A stretch of DNA of 64,000 nt from Rathayibacter oskolensis (GCF_900177245.1 NZ_FXBM01000002.1:310001-374000); one strand, 5' to 3'. Positions 1 through 8,098 are shown, counted from the stretch's first letter. Program-made: numbers and translations. Notes: generated by a model from the sequence alone, not told the origin.

Positions 1-174
1 CAGCACCGGCTTCCACTCGATCGTCACGGGGATGGACGACGACTCGTTCAGCTGCGCGACGACGGCCTGCGACTGCTGGGCGACCTGGCGGAGCGTGTCC
101 TCGCCGTAGAGGTCCTGGCTGCCGGTGAGGAACCAGACGGTGCGGGTGGTGAGGTCGGGAATGATGCTCGTCAT
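1..174 (-). CDS. araA: L-arabinose isomerase, N-terminal fragment (runs off the left edge)
   Basis: Only the first 58 codons are in the window. The encoded start [20 protein letters not shown] contains the family's typical [11 protein letters not shown] segment (residues 15-25), followed by a Q-x-x-Q-x-x-V stretch. The enzyme converts L-arabinose to L-ribulose in the cytoplasm. The ATG overlaps the araD stop in an ATGA, so the gene is the third of an araB-araD-araA operon and probably translationally coupled. Completeness and catalytic residues cannot be judged because the rest lies outside the window. Confidence 0.93.
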   Translation of the reverse strand, partial: MTSIIPDLTTRTVWFLTGSQDLYGEDTLRQVAQQSQAVVAQLNESSSIPVTIEWKPVL

Positions 175-893
175 GCGAGGGCTCCGGTCGGGTTCTGTCC
201 GTAGACGTTCTGGTAGCGGTCGAACAGGGCGTCGATCGACTCCTGCGGGATGGGGACGACCTCGCCGCCCTGGCGCGCGAGGTGCACGGTGCGGGCGACG
301 TCCTCGGCCATGACGGCCGCCTTCACGGCGTCCTTCGCGTCCTTGCCGATGGTGAAGACTCCGTGGTTCTGCATCAGGACCGCGCGCGAGCGGTGGCCGG
401 TCAGCGTCGCGACGATGCCGCGGCCGATGGAGTCGTCGCCGATGATCGCGAACGGGCCGATGGGGATCTCGCCGCCGAACTCGTCGGCCATCGCGGTGAT
501 GACGCAGGGGATCGCCTCGGCGCGCGCCGCCCAGGCGGTCGCATAGGTGGAGTGCGTGTGCACGACTCCGCCGACCTCGGGCATCTGGCGGTACACGTAG
601 GCGTGCGCCGCGGTGTCGCTCGAGGGGCCGCGCTCGCTCCCGAGGCTGCCCGGCACGACGACTCCGTCGAGGTCGCAGAGGATCATGTTCTCGGGGGCGA
701 GGTCGTCGTAGGAGACGCCGCTCGGCTTGATCACGAACAGGTCGGCGCCGGGCACGCGGCCCGAGATGTTGCCGCCCGTCCAGATGACGAGGCCGTAGCG
801 GACCAGCTCGGCGTGGAGGCGGGCGACGTCCTCGCGGACGCGCGTGATCGCCTCCTCGATGTCGGGGCCGAAGCCCGTGCTCTCGGAACTCAT
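171..893 (-). CDS. araD: L-ribulose-5-phosphate 4-epimerase
   Basis: A 240-residue class II aldolase/epimerase-fold protein, the normal length for AraD, which turns L-ribulose-5-phosphate into D-xylulose-5-phosphate for the pentose phosphate pathway. Visible signatures are GGNISGR (40-46), [10 protein letters not shown] (56-65), the metal-binding HTH at 112-114 and NHG at 176-178 with the third metal ligand His177. The first two ligands sit in a [12 protein letters not shown] segment, as in AraD. The start ATG overlaps the araB stop and the stop overlaps the araA ATG, both as ATGA, giving a tightly coupled three-gene operon. Other class II aldolases (for example L-fuculose-phosphate aldolase) are less likely given the operon. 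Confidence 0.95.
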   Translation of the reverse strand: MSSESTGFGPDIEEAITRVREDVARLHAELVRYGLVIWTGGNISGRVPGADLFVIKPSGVSYDDLAPENMILCDLDGVVVPGSLGSERGPSSDTAAHAYVYRQMPEVGGVVHTHSTYATAWAARAEAIPCVITAMADEFGGEIPIGPFAIIGDDSIGRGIVATLTGHRSRAVLMQNHGVFTIGKDAKDAVKAAVMAEDVARTVHLARQGGEVVPIPQESIDALFDRYQNVYGQNPTGALA

Positions 894-2506
894 GCGGTGT
901 CTCCTTGCGTGGTGAGGGTGTCGACGGCGGTGCGCTCGACGGCGAGGCCGGCGCGGTAGCGCTCGAGGTAGGCGGTGAATCCGGCGACGTCGTCGCGGTC
1001 GGGCGCGACGGTCTCGAACTCGCCGTCTCCGAAGACCTGGTCGGTCAGGTAGGCGTCGAGCGCGACTCCGTCGGTCAGGCGGTAGGCGGCGAGCACCGCC
1101 ATGCCCCACGGTCCGCCCTCGGAGGCGGTCGCGGCGACCGAGACGGGCGCGTCGAGCGCACCGGCCAGGAAGCGCTGAGCGACCCCGGCCGTGCGGAACA
1201 TGCCACCGTGCGCGAACATCTCGTCGATGACGACGCCCTCGCCCGCGAGCACGCGCATGCCGAGCGCGAGGGTGCCGAACACCCCGTAGAGCTGGGCGCG
1301 CATGAAGTTGGCGAGGGTGAGGCGGGAGTCGGGGGTGCGCACGACGAGCGGGCGGCCCTCGTCGAGCCCGGCGATCGGCTCGCCCGCGAGGTGGTTGTAG
1401 GCGAGGAGCCCGCCGGCGTCGGCCTCGCCCGCGAGCGCCTCCGCGAAGAGGGTGCCGTAGACGGCGTCGCTGTCGGAGGGGGCGCCCTGCGCCTGGGCGA
1501 AGCGCGAGAACAGGCCCACCCAGGTCGCGAGCTCGCTGGCCCCGTTGTTGCAGTGCACCATCGCGACGAGGTCGCCGGCCGGAGTCGCGACCAGGTCGAG
1601 CTCGTGGTGGACGCTCTCGAGCGGGCGCTCCAGCACGACCATCGCGAAGATGCTCGTTCCGGCGCTGACGTTGCCGGTGCGCGGGGCGACGGAGTTGGTG
1701 GCGACCATGCCGGTGCCGGCGTCGCCCTCGGGCGGGCAGAACGGGACTCCGGGCTCGAGCGCGCCGGTCGGGTCGAGCAGCAGCGCGCCCTCGGCTGTGA
1801 GCTCGCCGGCGGCGGCGCCGGCGGGGAGGACGGTCGGCAGCAGGTCGCGCAGCGGCGGCAGGGCGCCGGCGACCTTCGCGTCGTAGCGCTCGAGCACGGT
1901 CTCGTCGTAGTCGCGGGTCGCGGGGTCGGTCGGGACCATGCCCGACGCGTCGCCGACTCCGAGGACCTTCTCGCCCGTCAGCCTCCAGTGCACGTAGCCG
2001 GCGAGGGTGGTGAGGAAGTCGATCCTCTCGACGTGCGGCTCGGAGTCGAGCACCGCCTGGTGGAGGTGCGCGAGCGACCAGCGCAGCGGGATGTTCGCGC
2101 CGAACAGCTCGGTCAGCTCGGCCGACGCGGGTCCGGTGCTGGTGTTGCGCCAGGTGCGGAACGGCACCAGCAGCTCGCCGGCGGCGTCGAACGCGAGGTA
2201 GCCGTGCATCATCGCCGAGACGCCGAGGGCGCCGACCGAGGTGAGGGTCGCGCCGTGGCGCTCGTGCGCATCGGCGACGAGGTCGGCGTAGGCGGCCTGC
2301 AGGCCCTCGTGGACGGCGTCGAGGGAGTAGGTCCAGCGCCGGTCGACGAACTGGTTCTCCCACTCGTGGCTGCCGACCGCGAGCACGATCGAGGGATCGG
2401 CGGCATCGACGAGGCACGCCTTGATCCGGGTGGAGCCGAGCTCGATGCCGAGGGCGGTCGCGCCGCTCGTGATCGCCTCGGCCGGGGTGGGCCGTCGCTG
2501 GTCCAT
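890..2506 (-). CDS. araB: FGGY-family sugar kinase, probable L-ribulokinase
   Basis: A 538-residue actin-like FGGY kinase. The phosphate-1 motif [15 protein letters not shown] lies near residues 20-34, and later Gly-rich segments ([23 protein letters not shown]) fit the second nucleotide-binding half. ATP-dependent phosphorylation of L-ribulose is inferred from its place directly before araD and araA; the fold alone does not fix the sugar. The ATG at 2504-2506 has a GAGGAG ribosome-binding site about 5 bases upstream, while longer upstream reading lacks one. It is the first gene of the operon, and a palindromic operator lies 21 bases before its start. Confidence 0.88.
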   Translation of the reverse strand: MDQRRPTPAEAITSGATALGIELGSTRIKACLVDAADPSIVLAVGSHEWENQFVDRRWTYSLDAVHEGLQAAYADLVADAHERHGATLTSVGALGVSAMMHGYLAFDAAGELLVPFRTWRNTSTGPASAELTELFGANIPLRWSLAHLHQAVLDSEPHVERIDFLTTLAGYVHWRLTGEKVLGVGDASGMVPTDPATRDYDETVLERYDAKVAGALPPLRDLLPTVLPAGAAAGELTAEGALLLDPTGALEPGVPFCPPEGDAGTGMVATNSVAPRTGNVSAGTSIFAMVVLERPLESVHHELDLVATPAGDLVAMVHCNNGASELATWVGLFSRFAQAQGAPSDSDAVYGTLFAEALAGEADAGGLLAYNHLAGEPIAGLDEGRPLVVRTPDSRLTLANFMRAQLYGVFGTLALGMRVLAGEGVVIDEMFAHGGMFRTAGVAQRFLAGALDAPVSVAATASEGGPWGMAVLAAYRLTDGVALDAYLTDQVFGDGEFETVAPDRDDVAGFTAYLERYRAGLAVERTAVDTLTTQGDTA

Positions 2507-2526
2507 GGTGCTCCTCGCTCGGGCGA

Positions 2527-2540
2527 TGTGACCGTTCACA
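2527..2540. promoter_or_regulatory. LacI-type operator in the araB leader
   Basis: On the coding (minus) strand this reads TGTGAACGGTCACA, an inverted repeat with TGTGA/TCACA arms and a central CG typical of LacI-family operators. It lies between the proposed transcription start and the araB ATG, where a bound repressor would block transcription. The LacI gene at 3348-4355 is the nearest candidate regulator, but that link is inference. Confidence 0.6.
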
Positions 2541-2552
2541 AAGCCCCGGGTC

Positions 2553-2582
2553 AGCCTAGGCGAAGTGCCTCGGGGTCGGCAA
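2553..2582 (-). promoter_or_regulatory. Predicted araBDA promoter
   Basis: Read on the minus strand there is a -35-like TTGCCG (2577-2582), an 18-base spacer and a -10-like TAGGCT (2553-2558). Transcription would start close to 2546, just upstream of the palindromic operator. The hexamers fit actinobacterial housekeeping sigma factors only moderately. Confidence 0.45.
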
Positions 2583-2921
2583 TGAGTGGGGAGGGGTGCG
2601 CGCATCCCGGAAGCGCGCACAAGACCAGGCCCTGTCAACACCTCCTCGCCTGAGGATGCGTTCAGGTACCGTCGTCGACGAGGGGCACCGCACCGGTCGG
2701 CCTCGTCGTCCCGCAGACGTCTGCACGTCCCCCGCGTCAGACGCCGTGACACCGGCCAGGACACCGACGACCAGGACCGACGCCCCCCCTGCGGCCGCTC
2801 CGGACGAGTGCTCCGACCGCCGCCCGCGCCCCGCCCCGCCCCGCCCGCCGAAGGACCCCGTGAAGAGAACCCCGCCCATCCGGCCGACCGTCGCCCGCGC
2901 CCCCGTGACGCCGGAGCGGTC

Positions 2922-3314
2922 ATGACCGCGGTCGGCAGCGACGACGCCCGCCCTCTGTCGCGCACCGACGCACGCGACGTGGTCTTCGACGCGTGCCGTA
3001 TCGGCGATGCGACCCTCGACGCGCACATCGACGACCTGTGGGCGGCCAAGGCCGACCCCGATCTGACGCGGGGACTTCTCGCCCGCCTCCGGCTCGACGT
3101 CGAGGCTGCGCGCGCGCTCCTCGAGGCCGCGGCCGAACCGGAGTGGTGGTCGGCCGTCACCGCCGGCCGACTCGATGACGCCTGCAGAGCCGCGCGGATC
3201 TGGGCCGAGGGCGACCCGACCTGCGCGGAGCTCGAGCGGCTCTTCGCCTCCCGTCTCAGAGACGTCTTCGGGATCGACATCGCCGGGATCCCGCGCCGCC
3301 ACCGCTCCCTCTGA
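2922..3314 (+). CDS. Hypothetical protein, 130 residues
   Basis: I do not recognise a family. The product is soluble, mostly helical in appearance, rich in Asp, Ala, Leu and Arg, with paired Trp at about residues 73-74 (P-E-W-W-S-A-V) and no signal peptide or membrane segment. The ATG is preceded by GGAG at a normal distance, and the codon pattern (G/C in third position) looks genuine. It stands alone between the divergent araBDA operon and the convergent LacI gene, so context says little. It could be a lineage-specific protein or a remnant. Confidence 0.55.
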   Translation: MTAVGSDDARPLSRTDARDVVFDACRIGDATLDAHIDDLWAAKADPDLTRGLLARLRLDVEAARALLEAAAEPEWWSAVTAGRLDDACRAARIWAEGDPTCAELERLFASRLRDVFGIDIAGIPRRHRSL

Positions 3315-3347
3315 GCGGTAACGGCGGAGGGCTGTCGACGGCTGCGC

Positions 3348-4355
3348 TCAGCCGGCCCCGGGCGGCGCCGTCGACGCGCGCTCGACCAGCACGGGCGGCA
3401 CCGGCAGGTCGACGGCGGCGGACCCGCCCCGCAGCTCGGCCAGCACCACGCGGATCGTGCGGCGGCCGACCTCGGCGAAGTCCTGGCGGATCGTCGTCAT
3501 CGGCGGCTGGTAGTGCGCCGCCTCCGGCACGTCGTCGAAGCCGACCACGCTGAGGTCCTCGGGCACGCGCACCCCCCGATCGGCGCAGGCGTGCAGCAGC
3601 CCGAGCGCCATCTGGTCGTTCCCGGCGACGACCGCGGTCAGATCGGGCACGTCGTCGAGGAGGCGGAGCCCGGCACGGTAGCCCGACTCGGCGCTCCAGT
3701 CTCCCGCGATCACGCCGGCCGGCTCGAGCCCGGCCTCGCTCATCCGCGCCGTGAAGCCGTCGAGGCGGGCGTGCGCCTCGACCCAGTGCTGCGGGCCCGC
3801 GAGGTGCGCGATGCGGGTGTGCCCCAGCGCGAGCAGGTGCTCGGTCGCCAGTCGCGCTCCGGCGGCCTGGTCGACCAGGAGGCGCGGATCGGCGCCGCGC
3901 CCGGCCGCGCCCAGGGCGACGAACGGCACGCCGATCGCGAGGCTGTCGATCCCCTCGAGCGCGCGCTCCTGCGGGGCCAGAACGACGATCGCCTCGACCG
4001 ACTCGCGCTGGAGGTGCGCGAGACCGTCGGCGAGCGACTCCGCGTCGGGGGCGGCGTTCACCACCGGAACCCGGTAGCCGGCGTCGCGGGCCGCCTGCTC
4101 GATCGCCGCCATCGCGGTGGCGGTGCCGTAGAAGCTGTGGCTCTCGGCGGCGAGGATGCCGATGAGTCCCGATCGGCTCGTCGCGAGGGCGCGAGCGGCG
4201 GCGCTGGGGCGGAAGCCGAGCTCGTCGATCGCGGCGAGCACCCGCTCGCGCGTGCGGGGGCGCAGCTGCGGGCTGTCGTTGAGGACGCGCGAGACGGTCT
4301 GGTAGGAAACGCCCGCCCGCTCCGCGACGTCGCGGATGGTCGGCTGTCTCGGCAT
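3348..4355 (-). CDS. LacI-family transcriptional regulator
   Basis: A 335-residue repressor. The N-terminal helix-turn-helix T-I-R-D-V-A-E-R-A-G-V-S-Y-Q-T-V-S-R-V-L-N (about 6-26) and hinge (A-A-R-A-L-A-T) are complete, followed by a periplasmic-binding-protein-like sensor domain with the typical VVGFDDVPEAAHYQPPMTTI stretch near residue 270. The start at MPRQPTIRDV is chosen because it puts the helix-turn-helix at the usual position; longer upstream frames add unlikely sequence. It lies about 0.85 kb from araB in the same orientation, so it may be the arabinose regulator, but the effector is not readable from sequence. Confidence 0.9.
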   Translation of the reverse strand: MPRQPTIRDVAERAGVSYQTVSRVLNDSPQLRPRTRERVLAAIDELGFRPSAAARALATSRSGLIGILAAESHSFYGTATAMAAIEQAARDAGYRVPVVNAAPDAESLADGLAHLQRESVEAIVVLAPQERALEGIDSLAIGVPFVALGAAGRGADPRLLVDQAAGARLATEHLLALGHTRIAHLAGPQHWVEAHARLDGFTARMSEAGLEPAGVIAGDWSAESGYRAGLRLLDDVPDLTAVVAGNDQMALGLLHACADRGVRVPEDLSVVGFDDVPEAAHYQPPMTTIRQDFAEVGRRTIRVVLAELRGGSAAVDLPVPPVLVERASTAPPGAG

Positions 4356-4457
4356 GGGGTCACCGTAGCGGTAGCCGGTCGGCGGCTCCCTCGCCGGAGG
4401 GAGGCGGGGCTCCCCGCGCCTGCCTAGGCTGGTCGCCACTGAGGAGCGGAGTCGGAC

Positions 4458-4769
4458 ATGCAGGATTCCCAGATCGCCGTCCTGGCCGCGATCGTCGTCG
4501 GCCTCGCGATCGTGGGGACGGTCGTCGCGACGATCGTCCGCGGCCGCACCGCTGCCCCGTCGACGCGCCCCGACCGGCGCGGGGGCGACTCCGGGGGCGC
4601 GGCGACGACGAGCGGCAGCGACCCGGGCGACGACCGCGGGGCGCGCGGCGGGGAGTCCGACGGCGGGTCCTCGGACAGCGGACCCTCTGAGAGTGGCGCC
4701 TCCGACAGTGGCGGCGGATCGGACGGCGGCGGCGGATCGGACGGCGGTGGTGGCGGCGGCGGCGACTGA
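4458..4769 (+). CDS. Small membrane-anchored protein with Gly/Ser/Asp-rich tail
   Basis: A 103-residue protein with one membrane segment at about residues 7-27 (V-L-A-A-I-V-V-G-L-A-I-V-G-T-V-V-A-T-I-V) and then a low-complexity tail built from SDSG, ESGA, GGGSDGGGG units ending in a Gly run. The ATG has a GGAG site 10-12 bases upstream and a -10-like TAGGCT at 4425-4430. It is likely a membrane protein with a flexible acidic exterior or cytoplasmic tail; function unknown. The tail repeats are encoded by slippage-prone GGCGGC tracts, so its length may vary between strains. Confidence 0.6.
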   Translation: MQDSQIAVLAAIVVGLAIVGTVVATIVRGRTAAPSTRPDRRGGDSGGAATTSGSDPGDDRGARGGESDGGSSDSGPSESGASDSGGGSDGGGGSDGGGGGGGD

Positions 4770-4781
4770 GTCAGCGCCTCC

Positions 4782-4816
4782 CTGCTGGTCGAGCAGAAGG
4801 CGGCGTCTCGAGACCC
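4782..4816. repeat. Degenerate copy of a dispersed terminator-like repeat
   Basis: CTGCTGGTCGAG followed by a CGTCTCGAGACC-like end matches, in inverse orientation and with substitutions, the repeat seen intact at 6305-6347. It sits between two convergent genes, where a bidirectional terminator would be expected. Confidence 0.5.
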
Positions 4817-4847
4817 GCGCCCCCGGGACTGCGGACAGCCCCTCCGG

Positions 4848-5000
4848 TCAGCGGTTCCCCGCCCCGCGCGCCACGGTCGCCAGGTAGAAGTCGACGCTGT
4901 CGCCGAGCTCGATGGTGGTCAGCAGCGACGACGTGCCCAGCAGGTCGACGGGACGATCGGCGCGGACGGCGTCGCTGGCGGGGGCGGTGGTCGAGGTCAT
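4848..5000 (-). CDS. Small protein, 50 residues, unknown function
   Basis: The frame begins MTSTTAPASD and ends GAGNR. It is preceded by a strong AGGAAGG site 7 bases before the ATG, the best argument that it is real. The second half (L-L-G-T-S-S-L-L-T-T-I-E-L-G-D-S-V-D-F-Y-L-A-T-V-A-R) could form an amphipathic helix; no signal peptide, Cys or membrane segment is seen. It follows an orphan response-regulator gene in the same direction after 172 bases, and its leader contains a strong hairpin. I do not recognise it; a leader or accessory peptide are possibilities. Confidence 0.5.
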   Translation of the reverse strand: MTSTTAPASDAVRADRPVDLLGTSSLLTTIELGDSVDFYLATVARGAGNR

Positions 5001-5016
5001 GGTCGTGCCTTCCTGA

Positions 5017-5075
5017 GCGGAGCGGGGACGGAGTCGCCGGATGCGCGGCGACCCGTCCCACGATCCCCGCTCCGC
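5017..5075 (-). promoter_or_regulatory. Long stem-loop in the leader of the 50-residue gene
   Basis: Perfect 12-base arms GCGGAGCGGGGA (5017-5028) and its complement (5064-5075) enclose an inner 7-base stem (GTCGCCG/CGGCGAC). Read in the minus direction the stem ends only a few bases before the AGGAAGG ribosome-binding site of the small gene. It could terminate transcription from the response-regulator gene, stabilise the mRNA, or control translation. No U-run follows, which speaks against a plain intrinsic terminator. Confidence 0.55.
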
Positions 5076-5172
5076 GGCTCCCCGTCGTCGTCCGGGAGGA
5101 CGGGACCGGCTCATCCGATCGCGGTAGATCGGCCCACGCGCCCGCGGTGGCCGAGGCGCCGGCACGACCGCC

Positions 5173-5835
5173 TCAGGGCCCGCCGAGCCAGTGGTCGATG
5201 CGGTGGTGATCGGGAGTGAAGCCGTGGTCGACTCCCCAGAGCACCGCCTGCGTGCGGCTCGCCGCGCCGATCTTGCCGTAGACGCTGCGGATGTAGGACT
5301 TCACCGTGTTGGGGCTGAGGTAGGTGAGCTCCGCCACCTCCGCATTGCTCTTGCCCTGCGTGATCAGCGCCAGGATCTCGGACTCGCGGTCGGTGATCCC
5401 CTCGTGCCGGCCCGGCCAGTCGAGGCCGGGCGCTGTGCCGGCGCGCCGGGGAGGGTCGCTCACCTCGATCGATCCCGCACCCACCCGCTCCAGCGCCGCC
5501 ACGAGCTCCCGCGCAGGCAGCGTCTTCGACAGGTAGCCGTGCACCCCCTGCTCCAGGGCGTCGGCGATCAGGGCGGGCTGGAAGTTCCAGGTGTAGACGA
5601 CCACGTGGCGGGCGCGCTCGTTGCGCACCAGCTCCGCGAGCTCGTGGTGGTCCGACTCCGGTTGCGCGAACGAGTCGTAGAGCACGATGTCGATCGTGTC
5701 CGAGAGGGAGGCGTTCGCGTCGATCTCGGCGATCAGGATCCGATCGCGGTAGTGGTCGAACATGTGCGCCAGGCCGGTGAGGACGACGTCGTAGTCGTCG
5801 ACCAGCGCCACGGTCAGAGGCGTGGTGCGGGGCAT
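5173..5835 (-). CDS. Orphan LuxR/NarL-type response regulator
   Basis: A 220-residue protein with a receiver domain (acidic pair D13-D14, candidate phosphoacceptor D54 in IVLYDSF, T82, K104) and a C-terminal LuxR helix-turn-helix (about 146-205: ITDRESEILALITQGKSNAE, then LSPNTVKSYIRSVYGKIGA). The phosphoacceptor surroundings lack the usual D-x-x-M-P, so phosphorylation may differ from the classical scheme. No histidine kinase is adjacent. A palindrome at 5871-5888, 36 bases before its start and in the gap shared with the GlsB-type gene, is a natural candidate binding site. Confidence 0.85.
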   Translation of the reverse strand: MPRTTPLTVALVDDYDVVLTGLAHMFDHYRDRILIAEIDANASLSDTIDIVLYDSFAQPESDHHELAELVRNERARHVVVYTWNFQPALIADALEQGVHGYLSKTLPARELVAALERVGAGSIEVSDPPRRAGTAPGLDWPGRHEGITDRESEILALITQGKSNAEVAELTYLSPNTVKSYIRSVYGKIGAASRTQAVLWGVDHGFTPDHHRIDHWLGGP

Positions 5836-5870
5836 GGGTCGGACGCTACCCCAGACCTCTCGGCCGCGGC

Positions 5871-5888
5871 TACACCCCCAGGGGTGTA
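5871..5888. promoter_or_regulatory. Palindromic operator between the LuxR-type and GlsB-type genes
   Basis: TACACCCC-CA-GGGGTGTA is a perfect inverted repeat with 8-base arms. A second CCCCCGGGGTGG element follows at about 5897-5908. The site lies in the divergent gap and could be bound by the neighbouring LuxR-type regulator; the match to a specific regulator is inference. Confidence 0.55.
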
Positions 5889-5984
5889 CCGGCGCTGCCC
5901 CCGGGGTGGTTCCGTAGTCATCGGCCCCGCAACCGTCGGGCCGCGAATGCAGGGCCCGCCCTGCGCTACAGGAAGGTGACCACC

Positions 5985-6263
5985 GTGATCGGTCTCATCA
6001 TCAGTCTCATCGTCGTCGGTCTGATCGCGGGGGCCGTGGCCCGCCTGGTCGTCCCCGGACGCCAGAACATCAGCATCCTCATGACGATCGTGCTCGGCAT
6101 CATCGGCTCGTTCGTCGGCGGCTTCCTCGGCTTCCTGCTGTTCCAGCGCGACGCCACGGACGGCTTCCTCCAGCCGGCCGGCATCATCGGCTCCATCATC
6201 GGAGCGATCATCGTCCTGCTGATCTACATGCGCTTCGCGGGTCGCTCGGCCTCACGCCGCTGA
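5985..6263 (+). CDS. GlsB/YeaQ/YmgE-family stress-response membrane protein
   Basis: A 92-residue protein of three membrane segments (about 2-22, 28-50, 62-83) with the family's G-L-I-A-G-A-V-A-R-L-V-V-P-G-R stretch and a repeated G-I-I-G-S-[FI] motif. This Pfam transglycosylase-associated family consists of small envelope proteins induced by stress; the molecular role is unclear. The GTG at 5985 is chosen because AGGAAGG (5970-5976) lies 8 bases upstream; the GTG at 5976 would overlap that site. It is divergent from the orphan response regulator and may be its target. Confidence 0.85.
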   Translation: MIGLIISLIVVGLIAGAVARLVVPGRQNISILMTIVLGIIGSFVGGFLGFLLFQRDATDGFLQPAGIIGSIIGAIIVLLIYMRFAGRSASRR

Positions 6264-6270
6264 GCACCGG

Positions 6271-6347
6271 CGTATCGAGAGCCCACACCTCCTCTGCCGG
6301 AGGCGGTGGGTCTCGATACGCCCGCTCTGCGGGCCACTCGACCAGCA
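6271..6347. repeat. Dispersed hairpin repeat, probable terminator
   Basis: A long hairpin formed by CGTATCGAGA at 6271-6280 and its complement at 6311-6320, with inner pairing CCTCC/GGAGG, is followed by a second small hairpin CCCGC-TCT-GCGGG and a tail CCACTCGACCAGCAG. Degenerate relatives lie at 4782-4816 and 25453-25470. It lies between convergent genes (GlsB-type and amidase), fitting a bidirectional terminator role. Confidence 0.65.
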
Positions 6348-6373
6348 GGCAGCAGAGGGCTTCAACGCCCTCG

Positions 6374-8098
6374 TCACCCCGCCAGCCGCGGGGTGCGCGG
6401 TGGCTCGACCCGGCGCCGGCCGGTCGCCTCGAAGGCGGCCGCGATCGCCAGCAGGCGCGAGTCGTCGTAGGCGGCTCCCGCGAAGGTCAGCCCCACCGGC
6501 ATCCCGATGTCGGCCGCGACGCCCATCGGCACGGTGACCGTCGGGATCCCGAGGTGCCGGATCGCCAGGTTGCCGTTCGCGACCCACACCCCGTTCCGCC
6601 AGCCCTCGTCGGCCGACGCCTCGTCGACGTCCATGTCGGCGGCTCCCACGTCGGCGACCGCCGGGAAGACGACGGCGTCCAGTCCGAGCCGCTCCAGCCA
6701 CTCCTCCAGGTCGATGCGCCGCGTCTCCTCCAGGCCCCGCAGGCCGTCGGCCAGCTCCGGGATGTCGGTGACGCCTCCGATCGGATGCCGCCGCACGTGC
6801 TCCGGGTAGTCGGCGATGTCGTCCTCGAACCCCGTGTACCGGTCGGGCAGCGCCCCCTCCGGAGCGGGGAAGATCCGGGCGCCGTCCACCTCGGCGAGAG
6901 TGCGCAGCCGAGGGTCGCCGTTCGCCGCGAGGAAGTCGTCCCACGCCCACGCCGCCAGGTCGACGATCTCGCGCCGGAGGTACTCGGCACTCACGAGCCC
7001 GCGCGTCGCGATCGTGGGCGCGCCCGGCCGGTCGCCCTCGTAGTTCGACACCACGGGGAAGTCGACCTCGACGACGACCGCGCCGGCCGCCTCGAGATCG
7101 CGGCGGGCCGCCTCCCACAGCACGAGCACCGACTCCCGGGGCGTGATCGCGCGACCGGTCGGGCCGCCGATGCCCGGGTCCGCCGCGGTCCCCGCCTCCT
7201 CGTCGGTGCCGAGATACAGGCGCGGCACGCCGAGCCGCAGGCCCGCGAGCGATGCGGAGGCGAGCGATCGGTACGAGGCGGGTCGCACCTCCGAGGCCCG
7301 CGGCAGGCGGACCCACGGCTGCACCCGCCAGAAGTCGCCGCGGCTCTCGGGGTCGTCGGCGACGAGCACGTCGAGCACGCTCAGCAGGTCGGCCATCGTG
7401 CGGGTGTGCGGGACGACGACGTCCATGGTCGGCACCAGCGGCCAGTTGCCGCGCACCGAGATGACGCCGCGCGAGGGCGTGTAGGCGCACAGGTTGCCGT
7501 TCGAGGCGGGGCCGCGCCCGCTCGACCAGGTCTCCTCGCCGAGACCGAAGGCGGCGAAGCTCGCGCTCGTCGCGGTGCCCGATCCGTTCGACGATCCGGA
7601 GGCGAACGGCGCGGCCAGGAACGCGGCGCTGTAGGGGCTCTCGGCGCGGCCGTAGAGCCCGCGTTGCATGCCGCCGTTGGCCATCGGCGGCATGTTGGTC
7701 AGCCCGAGGCAGATCGCGCCGGCCGCGCGCAGGCGCTCGATGCTGAACGCGTCGCGCTGGGCGACCAGATCGGCGAACGCGGGACTGCCGGCGGCGGCGG
7801 TCAGGCCGGCGACGAGGTAGCTGTCCTTCGCGGTGTAGGGGATGCCGTCGAGCGGGCCTCTCGCGGCGCCGGCAGCGCGACGGGCGTCGGAGGCGGCGGC
7901 CTCGTCGAGGGCGCGCGGGTTGCGGACCACGATCGAGTTCAGCGCCGTCGCCGTGCCGGGGGCGTCGTAGGCGTCGATCCGCGCGAGGTAGGCGCTCACC
8001 AGCCCGACCGCGGTCGCCTCCCCGCTCTCGAGCGCGCCGGTGAGGTCGTCGATCGACGCCTCGACGACGTCGATCGAGGCTGCGACGGCGTCGCTCAC
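6374..8098 (-). CDS. Amidase-signature family enzyme
   Basis: A 574-residue amidase with the Ser-cisSer-Lys triad region: GIPYTAKDSYL with Lys91, the Gly/Ser-rich SGSSNGSG loop (about 168-174) with the cis-Ser, and T-W-S-S-G-R with the probable nucleophile near Ser193. In most relatives the last motif reads G-G-S-I-R, so this is a divergent member. It would hydrolyse an amide or ureido bond in the cytoplasm; no signal peptide. The GTG start overlaps the agmatine deiminase stop in GTGA, so the two are co-translated. Acting on the N-carbamoylputrescine made by that enzyme is a plausible but unproven role; AguB of the nitrilase family normally does this. Confidence 0.85.
   Translation of the reverse strand: MSDAVAASIDVVEASIDDLTGALESGEATAVGLVSAYLARIDAYDAPGTATALNSIVVRNPRALDEAAASDARRAAGAARGPLDGIPYTAKDSYLVAGLTAAAGSPAFADLVAQRDAFSIERLRAAGAICLGLTNMPPMANGGMQRGLYGRAESPYSAAFLAAPFASGSSNGSGTATSASFAAFGLGEETWSSGRGPASNGNLCAYTPSRGVISVRGNWPLVPTMDVVVPHTRTMADLLSVLDVLVADDPESRGDFWRVQPWVRLPRASEVRPASYRSLASASLAGLRLGVPRLYLGTDEEAGTAADPGIGGPTGRAITPRESVLVLWEAARRDLEAAGAVVVEVDFPVVSNYEGDRPGAPTIATRGLVSAEYLRREIVDLAAWAWDDFLAANGDPRLRTLAEVDGARIFPAPEGALPDRYTGFEDDIADYPEHVRRHPIGGVTDIPELADGLRGLEETRRIDLEEWLERLGLDAVVFPAVADVGAADMDVDEASADEGWRNGVWVANGNLAIRHLGIPTVTVPMGVAADIGMPVGLTFAGAAYDDSRLLAIAAAFEATGRRRVEPPRTPRLAG

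Larger units (their letters stand above)
2507..2921. other. Intergenic region between araB and a hypothetical gene
   Basis: This 415-base gap holds the araB operator and promoter in its first 80 bases. The rest (about 2590-2921) is GC-rich and shows no RNA gene or repeat that I can support. A Pro/Arg-rich open frame crosses it and ends in an ATGA with the next gene, but its composition looks like chance coding in GC-rich DNA. Confidence 0.5.

Noticed and set aside
2596-2925. A Pro/Arg-rich frame of 109 codons ending in ATGA with the hypothetical gene at 2922.
   Set aside because: No ribosome-binding site, low-complexity composition and no recognisable fold. The ATGA overlap can occur by chance in this GC range.
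890-3280. Very long open frames on both strands, for example across araB and its upstream region, 905-2653 plus strand, and 28885-32118 minus strand.
   Set aside because: High GC makes stop codons rare in all frames. Only the frames with family motifs, ribosome-binding sites and normal codon bias were kept; the extensions are read-through of a real gene or antisense shadows.
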